A stretch of DNA of 64,000 bases, taken from NCBI RefSeq assembly GCF_918797505.1, contig NC_092801.1, positions 17,855,731-17,919,730 on the forward strand, read 5' to 3'. The notes beneath the pieces are model-generated. The model ran no database searches and had not been told where the DNA came from. It saw only the letters and a list, made by a program, of their open reading frames with translations. This DNA is from Bemisia tabaci (taxonomy: Eukaryota > Arthropoda > Insecta > Hemiptera > Aleyrodidae). How positions within the stretch are numbered: position 1 is the first letter of the stretch; the number at the start of each line of letters is the position of its first letter. Shown in pieces: positions 1 through 9,695 of this stretch. A program made the position numbers and the translations under genes.

Positions 1-75
1 CCAACACCGAAAAAAAAGTGAGGTTGATTGAACATTCTGGATGTAAAAAAAGGTGTGCGAGAACTTGTGCAATGC
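1..75. repeat. Fragment of foldback family G
   Basis: The first 75 bases match the interior of the G copy at about 45555-45625 (shared wording: ATTCTGGATGT, then GTGTGCGAG). The element is cut by the window edge, so its outer end is not visible. No coding potential is seen. Confidence 0.5.
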
Positions 76-124
76 TAAAATCGGCCCAATCCAAAAAATG
101 GCACTAATTACCAAAAAAAAGAGG

Positions 125-300
125 GCGATAGAAAATCATATAGCATGCTGTAGAAAGTGGAAAAAATCATACGGCCGGGCTACACGAAGCGATAAAAAAT
201 TATACGGCCGGGCTAAAGTTCCTATCGCCGGGCTTTACACTTTATCGCCTGGCTGTTGTTTTTTCGCCATCGGCGATAAAAGGCTATAAGAAATTGTGTA
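125..300. repeat. Short tandem array of GCCGGGCT units
   Basis: The octamer GCCGGGCT or a close variant recurs four times at roughly 27-30 bp spacing (about 173, 208, 231 and 246), each time near a CGATAAA or TTATCGCC motif. The array grades into a 60-bp block that recurs at 848-909. Array function unknown. Confidence 0.5.
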
Positions 301-909
301 GAAATTCTTGTGCTTTGTAAATCCGTAAGTTTCTACGGAATCACCTTAATATTTACAAAACGCACATTATATTTTCCTTTACTACATATTTTTTTTTCAT
401 CAGTTAAAATGAGAATAATACATACAGAGTGTGCAAACATTTTAAAGTCATGAATTGAAAAACGCTGACTCCGCGAGATTAAATACTAGAGCCCAACACA
501 AAGCGGAGCGGCGGCGCACTGGCGCCTACAAACCTAACAGGGATACTTCACGCATTGCGCAATGCGTGAAGTATCCCTGTTAGGTTTGTAGGCGCCACTG
601 TGCATTCAGCGCTGGCTGCCCGCCGCGCCGCAGCGTACTGCGGCGCTTGAAGCAATTATTTCACACCAGAGGTATTGCACCGTATCATACGAAATTGAAG
701 GCGCTCCAACATATTAGAAATGGCAGGCATCCTTCAAAAGTACGGAGCTTTCCTCGAAAATTAAATCAAGATACTGCGGCCCAAAAAGAGAGCGGTAGTC
801 CAAAAACTCACGTAGTCCTAGCATCCGTAATTAGTAACGTTTAGCACACACTTTATCGCCAGGCTGTTGCTTATTCGCCATCGGCTATAAAAGGCTATAA
901 GAAATTGTG
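240..909. repeat. 60-bp direct repeats flanking repeat Z1
   Basis: The block at 240-301 (TTTATCGCC, GGCTGTTG, CGCCATCGGC, AAAGGCTATAAG) is repeated in the same orientation at 848-909 with few changes. The intervening 550 bp contains the palindrome-bearing repeat Z1. Either the block is part of a larger tandem repeat or Z1 landed between two units; no target duplication can be assigned. Confidence 0.45.
492..795 (+). repeat. Palindrome-bearing repeat Z, copy 1
   Basis: A GC-rich head holds a perfect 78-bp palindrome (520-597, arms starting TGGCGCCTACAAACC), followed by a second GC hairpin and about 150 bp that end in AAATCAAGATACT. The same order of parts occurs at 8745-9015, and a fragment at 13510-13610. 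No internal polymerase III box is evident, so calling it a SINE is unproven. Confidence 0.6.
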
Positions 910-1111
910 TTGCCGGCTATAGAAGCTATTGGAAACCTTACAGCCGACTGTAGGTCTATGGTATTTTGGAACACAGATTCTACTGCCAATTTTTACCAGG
1001 GATCGCCAGAATGTTGAATCAACTTCACTTTTTTTTCGGTGAAGCTCAATTGGCGTCCAATTTGCGACTATTTTAACAGGAGGACCTCTACAGGACCAAT
1101 TTCGAATAGGT

Positions 1112-1235
1112 CTCAATTTGGACCTACGCTGAAAAAAAATTTTCTCGACTTAACATTTTGACCCAAAGCGTCGTTTCTTGTCGACCAATTTTTCTTTTTC
1201 CTTTTTTTTGTGGAATTCCGTGCGGATTTGTCTCC
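1112..1235 (-). repeat. Dispersed repeat Y, copy 1
   Basis: Read on the minus strand this gives ATCCGCACGG, a purine run, GACAAGAAACGACGC and TCAAAAT. The same order is found at 16785-16890 and in part at 21035-21090 on the plus strand. No terminal repeats or coding frame seen. Confidence 0.55.
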
Positions 1236-1786
1236 TAATAATTAATTAAGAATTAAATAAGCACTTGAATATTAAATCAAATAATATTATTCTATCTCTT
1301 CTATCTCTTTGTACCATGATACACCGTAATAGAAGATGCGACTATACCGCCTTCTGTGTGAGACGTGTCGCAGCAAAATAAGTGAAGGCGCTTCTAGCGT
1401 TCGCGTTTAATAGAGTCATGTCTCACGCCATATTTTTTAAACTATCCTCGTTTTTTTCTCACTTTCTCGGCACGATACTTCATCCCATGAATGTAGCGAC
1501 GTGCTTCGGGATATGTTTAAGGATGAATTTCACGTTGACAGCTCCTCTCACGCTGAGAGCCCGTCGCGAAAAATCGATTGCACTGAATTTTGTGAGTCAC
1601 TTTGACCGCACCGCGCGGAGCCTCGGTCGAGCGGAGTGGTTGAAATGGCCACTTGAACGGAGCCCTGAATCTCTTACGTGGGAACCTAACCGCCGTCACC
1701 ACCAGCATTTTCGAAAGCTGTGAAACAGCGTTGCCAAATTTCAAGTAAAATTAGTCGATTTCAGATTGAAGGATATCGGTGACTAT
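1236..1786. other. No gene recognised
   Basis: AT-rich sequence, with a moderately GC-rich patch at about 1540-1700. Frames of 75 to 113 codons exist on both strands, but they overlap each other and resemble nothing I recognise. No repeat partner was found within the window. Confidence 0.4.
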
Positions 1787-2225
1787 AGAGTACCTTTATA
1801 AAGAGAGTATGGACAACTCGAAAATCTGGAGGGTAGGTTTGACCAGGTCATGTAGCTAAGGGCAGCTAGAGTCCTTTTATACTGAGAATGAAGACAATGT
1901 GAATCCATTTCTGATTGGTTCCCATATTTTAGGCCTCCACGGTGTCACAAACGAGAATAAAGATTACATTTTCACCAATTGCAAAGAATTTAATCTGGAA
2001 TGGACCGAGGAGTTACGGAACAAGAAGCAAACGGAATGAGAGCAGGAACGGAGGAAGGAATTTGAGAATGAGTTTTCGTAATCACAGATTACGAAGACCG
2101 TTCAATTTGTGTAATCTTTATTCCCGTTTGTGACTCCATGAGGGGGTGTTGTCTTGACACTCAGTATAAAGGAACTCCAAGGGCAGCCAACCTATGAACT
2201 CGAACTATCCAGTGGTACTTATTTA
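1787..2225. repeat. Dispersed repeat A, copy 1, interrupted by a hAT-like MITE
   Basis: The left part (GAGTACC, then GAGAGTATGGACAACTCG, then CATGTAGCT) and right part (AACCTATGAACTCGAACTATCC) are the two ends of repeat A, found again at 12400, 24.7-25.6 kb and 25.8-26.1 kb. The middle is occupied by an insertion at 1867-2179. Confidence 0.55.
1867..2179. mobile_element. hAT-like MITE (family S) with 8-bp target duplication
   Basis: Inverted ends are TAGAGTCCTTTTATACTGAG on the left and, read inward from the right, TGGAGTTCCTTTATACTGAG. The element is flanked by AGGGCAGC on both sides (1859-1866 and 2180-2187). An 8-bp duplication with TAG or TGG ends is typical of the hAT superfamily. A second inverted repeat pair lies inside at about 1944-2137 (CACAAACG, ATAAAGATTACA), suggesting an inner foldback. 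Non-autonomous. Confidence 0.7.
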
Positions 2226-3098
2226 AACTCCAAGAGTAGGTACACTGATCAACAATTATAACACTGCAAAACCAAAATACTCAAAATTCCAGGTTACTTT
2301 GACTGCAAGAATTTTCAATTTAAAAGAAAGAACGAAAAAAAAAACTTTTGCAAGGAGACAAGTCCATACAATTCAAGCCTGACATTTCAAAACTGAAGTT
2401 TCTTGGCCTGAAAATGTTTACGTATGGGCTAATCCAGAAATTTTATCATCCTAAAATTTCATTTTATGAACAAGTATATACTGAAGGAAAATGAAAAGAG
2501 CAGTGGATCCGCAGATCATCTGTGCATTGTGAGCGAGGAAATGAGGGCTCATAAGTTGGACAATAGTTCTTGGCGGCTGGTCAAAAATAAAAGTCCCAAA
2601 ATTGACAGCAAATAATTTTTGAGAAACATTTTTGAGTAGAGAGTGCCAGAGCCCTCGATAATCCCTCTAAACATAGGTTACATTTCTGTAGAAATAAGCA
2701 AATAGTTTTTTTACGACCAATTTTTAAAAAAGAAGTTTTTTGTGTTGTGGACAGAGAGTGAGGATAATAAGCACGCATTTCGGTTTTCAAAGTTGAAACA
2801 AAGTTTTTGGCACAGACGATCAAGGGACGATGGCGCCTGTACTTCAGAATTAAGGGAAACACTCGGGACGGAGAGAAAAAAAGATTTGTTTATTATTGTT
2901 ACGACCTAAAACAAACAGATAGGCATAAAGGCGCCGCAAGAACTTTTGCCCGCTGTAAAAGAGGAAAAAGTTGACTATTCCCATTGTTTCAAATTGGGTC
3001 AGGATTCTCATAATGGATCCACGTTGCCAACTTTTGAAACTTATCAGTAGGATTGATATTGTAACTGTCTTGAATTTCGTGCGGCACTACGTTCTCTG
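2226..3098. other. No gene recognised
   Basis: AT-rich unassigned sequence. A 93-codon minus-strand frame at 2581-2862 has no recognisable features. No inverted or direct repeat partner was noticed. Confidence 0.4.
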
Positions 3099-3533
3099 TG
3101 CTCTGCCGTGCTGAGGAACGCTGAAAAAAATTCTCGGCGTTTTTACCAAGGTCCGTTGGTACCTTTACCATCTCACTTTTTTTACCAATTATTTGTAATT
3201 TTACCAAGACTGACTGGTTAGCTTACCTAAAAACCGGTATTTTTACTGTTTTTTCAGGTAAGAATACCACTTTTATGGGTAGGTGGGTTTTATGGGTTTT
3301 CCCGGTAGTTTTGCCATTTTATCTCGGTAACTCTACCACAGTCGATAAAAAATATTGGCGTTTTTACCAAGGTCCAGCAAAATTACCAAGAAAATTCAAA
3401 AATTTTACCGAGATTTCTCGGTAGAACTACCAATTCCATAAATGGTAATTTTACCAAGAAAAAACTGGGATCAAATAGAACCCTGAATTCTTGGTGATTT
3501 TACCCTTTTCTTAGTAAATACACCGAGATTTTT

Positions 3534-5482
3534 ACTTTCTCGCTCCCATAGGGTAGAGAGGAAGTATTGTCATCCTCCAAGAAAAAAAAAAAAAAAAAAG
3601 TTGAAATTTCATCATTTCTAGACGTTTTAAGGTCCCAGGAGTAAAAATAACCATACTTGAAAAAATGTGTGTCCGTCCGTGTGGCGTCCCCCAAATCTGT
3701 CTACAGCGATATCTCAGAATCTATCTGTTCGATTTCATTCAAAATTGGCACAGGACACCATATCTATGGTCTCCTTATGCACGTCCAACGATTTTGAGGT
3801 ACGCTAAAATTTGGGGGGGCTACGCTCAATTGTCCATTTTTAGCAAAATCACACGGAAAGCTCATTTTGAGGGACTGTAAATTTTAAAAAATGCCTTTAA
3901 TTCTTTAAAATTGGGCATCAAGCACATCACCTGGGTCATTAATTTAAGATCCTAAAAGATCTTTGGACTAAACTCAAAATTCAAGGGATTACGAGGCCCA
4001 AAAGTGGGGCACTTTGCTCCACGACATTAGACAAACAACTCATTTTCAAAGACTATAAATTTGAAAAAAAATGCCTTTCATTTCTTCGAAAGTTGGCATA
4101 AGAGCACCACCTGGTTCAATAATGTAAGTTCCTATGAGGTCTTTGGACTAAACTAAAAATTGAAGGGTTACGCGTCATATAGCGAGGAGAGCACTTCGGT
4201 CACACGGAGAGCTCATGGACTGTAGATTTTGAAAAAAATGCCTTTAATTCTTTTAAAGTTGGCTCAAAAGCACCATCTGAGTCATTAATTTAAGTTCCTA
4301 AAGGATTCTTGGACTAATCTCATAATTGCAGAGGGGCCGATAGGAGACGCTCAATTCTCTGATAAATGAGTCGGAACGCTTCTAGATAATAGCAGCAAAC
4401 GCTTTGAGTCAGGTGAAACCTAGGAATTCAAATGCATTATATAATGCATCATATACTATTTCCAAAATTACTCCGTAGGTATACACAAAGCAAAATTAGA
4501 CAACTAATTAGGTACATACTCACATTACAAAGGTACTATGAATGAATCATCAAGCTAACGCCAAGAACTGACACTTAGATCTTTATTAAAAACTAATATG
4601 TTTGTTGTTAATGAATTTACAATCCCGGCAGATTCCATCTTTTGCGGTTCCTTTTTACGAGGTACTAAGCACAAATATAATATAATAATTCGGCACAAAT
4701 ATGACTGATTTAATGCTTGTTAATAAAGGAGGTTATAATTGTGTTATAACCCGACGTTTGTCGACAGCAGCAAGGAGATGGCGCTCTCCTAGCGCTCTCT
4801 ATTGTTTTCGCTTTGAATTACGGGGATACGCGGTAAGGAGATGGCGCTCTCGGCGGGCGTGTGGTGAACCTTCCAGCAGGTAGATTCGCCCGCCAAATTT
4901 AAAATTTGGGAGATGCTAAGCGAAAACCGTTTAGTTTTAAGACTATTTAAACATCGAATAGTCATTCTACCCATTAAAGTAGATATTTGATGGCTTTTGA
5001 CCGTGCTTAAGGAGAGATTATAATATAAAATCGTATCTGAAGTATGATGTCAATGAATCTAATGGATCCTAATGAATCGTAGAAAAGCTAAGATTTTTAC
5101 GGATCGCCGTCCTTGACAGGAGACTTTGTTAATCAATTACATATTTAATTGAAGATGCCTCATAAAATCAACAAGTCGAGTCCGAATATATGAATTCATC
5201 ACATATCGCGAAGACATTTACAATAAAGTTCAGTGGTTTGAATAAAAATTTCATAACTATTATCCTGCGATCAAAATTCCAATCAAACTTTATGATTTTG
5301 TAAAATTGGCAGTATTTTTCTAAATATTCCAGTAAAAGTGTGTAGGCCGGCGCGGAGCGCCGGCAAAAGCGAGAAATTGTTGTGCGATTCTCGCACCATG
5401 ATGGGGGCGAAGCCCCCCCACATGCCGGCGCCGAGCGCCGGCACGCGGCGCTTGCGCCGCGCATAAATTGGCCGGAGGCCAA
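3534..5482. mobile_element. 1.95-kb element R, left copy
   Basis: This block is repeated in inverted orientation at 47461-49429; about 97% identity in the segment I compared (4 differences in roughly 140 bp). It begins ACTTTCTCGCTCCC and ends GGAGGCCAA, with TTTTT on both sides inside element F. Parts in order: a purine run, a GTGTGTCCGTCCG motif, three units of about 175 bp, an AT-rich middle, a segment with duplicated GGAGATGGCGCTCTC, and a GC hairpin array. No long reading frame, so it is non-autonomous. I cannot assign a superfamily: the ends do not fit hAT, mariner, piggyBac or Helitron rules that I know. Confidence 0.75.
3857..4345. repeat. Three tandem units of about 175 bp inside R
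   Basis: Phrases CTCATTTTGAGGGACTG, AATGCCTTTAATTC and TTTGGACTAAACTC recur with starts near 3857, 4034 and 4207. Units have diverged noticeably from each other, so the array is older than the split between the two R copies. Counterpart in the right copy: about 48600-49110. Confidence 0.65.
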
Positions 5483-5484
5483 TT
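5346..5484. other. Array of GC-rich short hairpins at one end of R
   Basis: Stems with 3-5 nt loops: 5346-5364 (GCCGGCG/CGCCGGC), 5382-5396 (GTGCGA/TCGCAC), about 5403-5417 (GGGGG/CCCCC), 5424-5442 (GCCGGCG/CGCCGGC), 5445-5460 (GCGGCG/CGCCGC) and 5468-5482 (TTGGCC/GGCCAA). The order is the same in the inverted copy at 47461-47612. Role unknown; it could act as a terminal structure in DNA or as RNA. Confidence 0.7.
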
Positions 5485-5575
5485 TTTTTTTCAGTGAAGA
5501 ACGCCGTATGAACCTTCAGGCGTTGCCAAATTTCCTTTGGTAAATCACGATCTCTCAGAAAAATTTGTCAATATT

Positions 5576-5880
5576 CAGGGTGTCCAGCATCAGAATTTTC
5601 CCGATTTCCCCGATTCTATCAGAATTTGAGGTCAATCAGGATTTAATCTCGATTTCATCACGATTTGAAGAAAAATCGGTCGTAAAATCAGAATTTGAGA
5701 AAATTCGGCTGTCCGATCGGATTTTTGTATGCTTTCGTATACGCTTATGCAGAGATTTTAATTTTTCTCCGCAAAAACTCAAGATTATTGGATCAGAATT
5801 TTGAAAAATTATGAAATCAGGATTTAGCAGTCAAAAATCAGGATTTTCCAAAATGAAAAAAAAAAAAACTAGACACCCTG
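5576..5880. mobile_element. MITE H (CAGGGTGTCCAG ends), copy 1
   Basis: Inverted ends CAGGGTGTCCAG and CTAGACACCCTG bound 305 bp of low-complexity GATTT/CAGAATTT sequence. It interrupts element G1. No exact target duplication is visible. Related sequence occurs at 6663-6790 and in weaker form near 37700 and 63205. Confidence 0.6.
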
Positions 5881-6045
5881 AATTATTTTTTTCCGATTTT
5901 CATATCATTTTGTTCACATTTTCACCTAAAGTCTCTAAAAATTCCACGGAAAAATATTCATAGCTTCCCTAAAAAATAAACATTTTACCGAAGGAAGTTT
6001 GGCAACTCTCCCATGTTCATACGGCGTTTTTCCTCAGCACGGCAG

Positions 6046-6519
6046 TGCTGGGAAGCAGTGGCTCGAGCTTTCTCTCAAACTTAAAGGCGGAAACAATATC
6101 CCAGAGACGATGCCGTAGGATTATTGACGTAAGTCGTAAAAATTGCGGAGTGGATGATTGTCGCTTTATATTCTATGCTTCAGCGGCTTACGCTAAGTAA
6201 AAAGAGCAATAATCCGCAAGGAGCTTGCTTTCTTGCTCTGTGAGTTACGCGACAAAAGTTCTCTGGTTGAGTAATTGAATTGACAGCACTACCCTTTTAC
6301 TGAGGAGACAGACATGCAGGGCAAGAAAAATACGAGAGAATGCGCTTTATTAAGTTCAAGCGGAAAGTAACATCGGACAAATCCCTCGATTTTCAAAATT
6401 ATCAAAATGCGTCTCTTTGGAAATCGTAAGAATGATTGAGAATCGGTTCCGTTTACCCTCAACAATAAACGCTGGAGGTTTTATTCAATGAGTCTCTCTC
6501 TTTAGGTAAAGTATGAATT
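6046..6519. other. No gene recognised
   Basis: Mixed-composition sequence between element G1 and a fragment of repeat M. No repeat partner, terminal inverted repeat or recognisable frame was found. Confidence 0.4.
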
Positions 6520-6523
6520 GGAC

Positions 6524-6656
6524 TGCATTTTGCAATTTGGAGGTTTACATTCTGGCTCATCTGAAAAAACACTTATAAGCGTAGGGAAACTAATGACACG
6601 TACGTTGCTTTTAAACCGGACGGAATTTATAGTTCCTAGTTGCAAAATGCAGTCCC
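6524..6656. repeat. Fragment of foldback family M
   Basis: Inverted ends GGACTGCATTTTGCAA and TTGCAAAATGCAGTCC are present, but the interior is short and diverged compared with the M units near 23.6 and 35 kb. Confidence 0.5.
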
Positions 6657-6660
6657 ATTA

Positions 6661-6790
6661 ACAGGGTGTCTACCGGTTCCCAAAATTCCCCACTGTCCCC
6701 GATTATTCCCGATTTTGGAAGGGTGTCCCCGATATCCCCGAAAGTCCCCAATTTTCTTGCTTAGGTCCCCAAGATTTGACAAAAATCTCC
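6661..6790. repeat. H-related repeat, truncated copy 2
   Basis: Begins CAGGGTGTCTACCGG and continues with repeated TTCCCGATTTT and GTCCCCGA words. No matching right end can be found, so it is truncated. Confidence 0.5.
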
Positions 6791-6850
6791 CTAAACACCG
6801 GCATTTTCAAGTTTTCCCGCCAGCCGCAGGGGCGCGGTATAAGTATTTTT

Positions 6851-6892
6851 GAATAGTCATACAGTGTTTTTCCTTAGCACGGCAGTACTGTA
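6851..6892. repeat. Solo end of element G
   Basis: GTCATACAGTGTTTTTCC followed by TTAGCACGGCAG is the right terminus of G (compare 6019-6045 and 17690-17722). Everything inward is missing or unrecognisable. Confidence 0.5.
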
Positions 6893-6994
6893 TCTTGAGC
6901 AGTAGTTCGTTTTTGAATTTCCCGCCGCGCCCTGTGAATCGCTTCCTAAGTAAGATTTCAAAGTGCAAACATTAGAATTTTTCCCCCTATACTA

Positions 6995-7200
6995 CACAGA
7001 AAAAAATAGATGGTGCTGACGACAGAATCTTCTGTTCACAGGGCTCCTGGAGTTTTTTTGTTACACTTACAGAATTTTTCTGTTGTAAGTACAGAACTTC
7101 GGTCGTGGGAACAGAGTACTCTGTCCACATAACGGAAGCTTCTGTGACTGTTACAAAAATAAGTGCAGGAGTCCTGTGAACAGAAGTATTTTTTTCAGTG
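6995..7200. mobile_element. Foldback MITE with TA duplication
   Basis: Ends CACAGAAAAAAATA and TATTTTTTTCAGTG; TA sits directly outside both ends (6993-6994, 7201-7202). The interior is an imperfect palindrome of ACAGAA and TTCTGT words. It shares the end signature of families C, D, E and F but has an unrelated interior. Confidence 0.7.
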
Positions 7201-7202
7201 TA

Positions 7203-8288
7203 TAGACCTGGTCCAATGACCCATCGAACGTAACCGGGGTCTTGGTACACGTTCCCGTTTATATTTTTTAATCGCTCCTGGAAACTGAACACCTCGAGTA
7301 AACATTACACCTGAGCGGCGAAAAAAACTCGCCTCTCGCTTCCCGCGTTGCGCTGGGCATGAAAGCGAGAATAGACAGCTTTCGACTCCTCTCGCTGGAA
7401 TCAAATATTTATAACTCGGAGCTTATTTTTCATGCAACCCTTCAATTATCCCCGCTAAACGTCTCCACCGGTGCAAATGAAATTCACGCAGCTTAAAAGT
7501 CACACTCGCCTCTCGATACTCATCGTCCCCCACCCCCAACCCAACCCCCTCTCCCCGGTCGACAATACCAGACGCTCCACCGCGGACGGAAGCTGCGAAG
7601 CTTTAAAATTCCGAAACTTTCGCAGACTCCTGCCCCGGTTTATGTCGGAAGTGAATTAAACTCAAGTTCCGAAAGTTCGACTAGGGGAGAAGTATTAAAG
7701 TTGCTCTGCTCATTTTACGATTGCACGTGATGTTATGTACATAACAGGAGCGCGCCGCCCCGGCGGAAACCGCCTAACCGCAGTAGGGAGACAATGGGAC
7801 GTGCGCGGTTTTACCGCGGTGGCCGATGCGGACTAGCAGATGGCGAAGGGGTCGCGTTGGTGAATTAAATTATCGGGGATTTTTAACCCCTCGACTCCGC
7901 GTTGCAGCTAGCCCCCACCCCCACTTGAAACTAGGATGCTCGAATTAATTATTAAGTTGGCCGGACTTGCCGAATTTGGTGATGTGGGAATTACGGTGGG
8001 TGATAAGATTAGTAATTTTTTCGGCAGCGTGGCAACCCTGCCTTCGCGCTTGAATAATCGTCGGGATAAAACGTCGATGCATGGTGGAAGGAGGCGGGAA
8101 ATCGCGGGATCCTGGTCGATCGACGAAGTTGGGGTTTCTCCCCGTGGGCAGGTTGTGGAACCTTTTTGCGTTTTGTTCTAATTCGGGGTTGATTAAACCC
8201 ACGTGTTTTGTTGCAGGAGATTTGTGCGAATATAAAATGTTACTTTCGGTCGATCTCTGAACGGCACAAAACGGTGTTGCTTGTGAGG
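7203..8288. other. No gene recognised; GC-rich patch
   Basis: Mixed composition, with a GC-rich and CpG-containing stretch at about 7740-7930. Frames up to about 80 codons occur on both strands in overlap and none is recognisable. The GC-rich part might be an old regulatory element or a distant exon; nothing here proves either. Confidence 0.35.
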
Positions 8289-8290
8289 TA

Positions 8291-8521
8291 CACGGGGAAC
8301 AAAACACATTAGATCTAAAGTCCAGACTCTTAAGAACATCGACAAGAAAAATTATTCTTGATTCAATCGGATTTAAGCTTAAATCAAGAACCAAGCCTCT
8401 TAATTTGAGCGGATTTCCTTTTGATTTAAGCTTAAATCTGATTGAATCAAGAGTATTTTTTCTTGTCAATGTTTTCAAGAGTCTGGACTCTAGATCCAAT
8501 GTGTGTGTTTTTTTTCCATTG
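8291..8521. mobile_element. Foldback MITE family E, copy 1
   Basis: Ends CACGGGGAACAAAAC and TTTTTTTTCCATTG with TA on both sides (8289-8290, 8522-8523). The arms are long inverted repeats containing AGTCCAGACTCTTAAG, TTGATTCAATCGG and TTAAGCTTAAATC words. Because the arms mirror each other, long frames appear on both strands; these are by-products. Confidence 0.7.
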
Positions 8522-8744
8522 TATCATACGAGGGGGGAGGAGAAAGTTATGTCCCGAAAAGGAACACATTTTTAGGGAAGGAAGGAGGCAAACTGTAAAA
8601 ACTCCAAAATGGCCAGAATTGATCAGAATTCACTAAGATTGACCCCCAAAAAGGAACGATTTGAAATGCAAGTGAAATGAGTACCATGGGTCCTTAGAAA
8701 TAGAACTTGTCGACGATGAAACTGCATAGTATATTAAAGCCTAA

Positions 8745-9015
8745 GCGGCGTGCTGCCAGCGCGAGAGGCTCACTGGCGCCTACAAACCTAAGTGGATACT
8801 TCACGCATTGCACAATGCTTGAATTATTCACTTAGGTTTGCAGGCGGCAATGCGCGTTTCGCGCTGGCCGCCCGCCCGCTGTGCGGCGGCGCCTGAAGCA
8901 ACTATTTCACAACAGAGGTGTTGCACAGTATCATACGAAATTGAACGTATTAAGAATGACAGGCATCCTTTAAAAGTACAGATCTTTCCTCGCAAAATAA
9001 ATCAAGATACTAATC
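8745..9015 (+). repeat. Palindrome-bearing repeat Z, copy 2
   Basis: Same order as 492-795: GGCGCCTACAAACCTAA hairpin, GCGCTGGC GC-rich segment, then TATTTCACAACAGAGG and a tail ending AAATCAAGATACTAAT. The hairpin has changed sequence but still pairs at its base (CTAAGTG with CACTTAG). Confidence 0.6.
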
Positions 9016-9500
9016 GTACACAGGAAAAATCTAAGAGCCTTTAGCTGAGTAAATTACTGGAAAAAACAGGTGCGCGGACAAAAAATCGTTGACGAAATGT
9101 CCTACATAGGCTGTCCCAAAACAACTGGCACTAAGGCTGTCATTCGGGAACTACAATAGATATCGACATGCGATTTGTGGGAAGTGATAGCTCATACTCT
9201 TAACTCTTAAACGAGCCTAAGTTGAGCTAGTTTGGTTAAAAACTCAACGAGTTACATCAATTTTCCCGAGACGTGTAAGAAATACCCCTACGGATTTTTC
9301 GGTAATTTTTCATTCCGTTAACTTTGCCTCCGCAAGCTTTGCAAGTGGTTCAGACGTTATGAATCAAGTTTCCACTTGTCTGGATGCAAGTTTGAACTTT
9401 CCAGCAAGTGTTTCCATCACAGCCGAGAAGTTTTTTTCTGTTTGCAAAGTCCATTTAGTGAAATTGTCCGGCCTGATAACGCGTTTTTTTGTGTTTCGTC

Positions 9501-9608
9501 ATGAGTTCACCCGCGCAGTTGAAGCAAGAGCAACGATACGCAATTCGATATTGCGTTCGTCGTGAATTATCTGCTTCTGAAACTGTGAATGAAATGACAG
9601 TGGCTTAG
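9501..9608 (+). pseudogene. N-terminal fragment of mariner-like transposase, left arm
   Basis: A frame of 35 codons starts ATG at 9501 and stops at 9606-9608 in the loop of the palindrome. It contains EQRYAIRYCVRRELSASET, which resembles the first helix-turn-helix region of mariner transposases (pattern EQRYAI.FCV....A.ET). The catalytic domain is absent. Identification rests on motif memory, not on a search. Confidence 0.5.
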
Positions 9609-9695
9609 AAGTGTTTCAGAAGCAGATAATTCACGACGAACGCAATATCGAATTGCGTATCGTTGCTCTTGCTTCAACTCCGCGGGTGAACTCAT
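9567..9695 (-). pseudogene. N-terminal fragment of mariner-like transposase, right arm
   Basis: Mirror of the left-arm frame, starting ATG at 9695 and identical for 28 residues except E for Q at position 6. Beyond the loop it reads into unrelated sequence and stops at 9567. No catalytic region. Confidence 0.5.

Larger units (their letters stand above)
3119..5496. mobile_element. MITE family F, copy 1, split by element R
   Basis: Starts CGCTGAAAAAAATTCTCGG and ends TTTTTTTCAGTG, with AA immediately outside both ends (3117-3118 and 5497-5498). Its body repeats the phrases TTTTACCAAG and GGTAATTTTACC in both orientations. It matches the intact 416-bp copy at 42078-42493. The last dozen bases of F lie beyond the R insertion, at about 5483-5496. 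Confidence 0.7.
3103..6045. mobile_element. Foldback element G, copy 1, with three nested insertions
   Basis: The ends are inverted: CTGCCGTGCTGAGG at 3103 and its complement CCTCAGCACGGCAG at 6032-6045; TGCT sits directly outside both ends, a possible 4-bp duplication. Only about 260 bp belongs to G itself (3103-3118, 5497-5575, 5881-6045). The rest is element F (3119-5496), which contains element R (3534-5482), and element H (5576-5880). Other G copies or fragments are at 6851, 17690, 45468 and 58789. Confidence 0.65.

Noticed and set aside
4789..4974. 61-codon frame conserved in both R copies as a real protein
   Set aside because: The three differences between copies all change amino acids, and the copies are about 97% identical anyway, so openness is not evidence of selection.
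7945..8499. 184-codon minus-strand frame
   Set aside because: Half of it is the mirrored arm of foldback E1, and the same peptide appears from other E copies on both strands; the rest is unremarkable.
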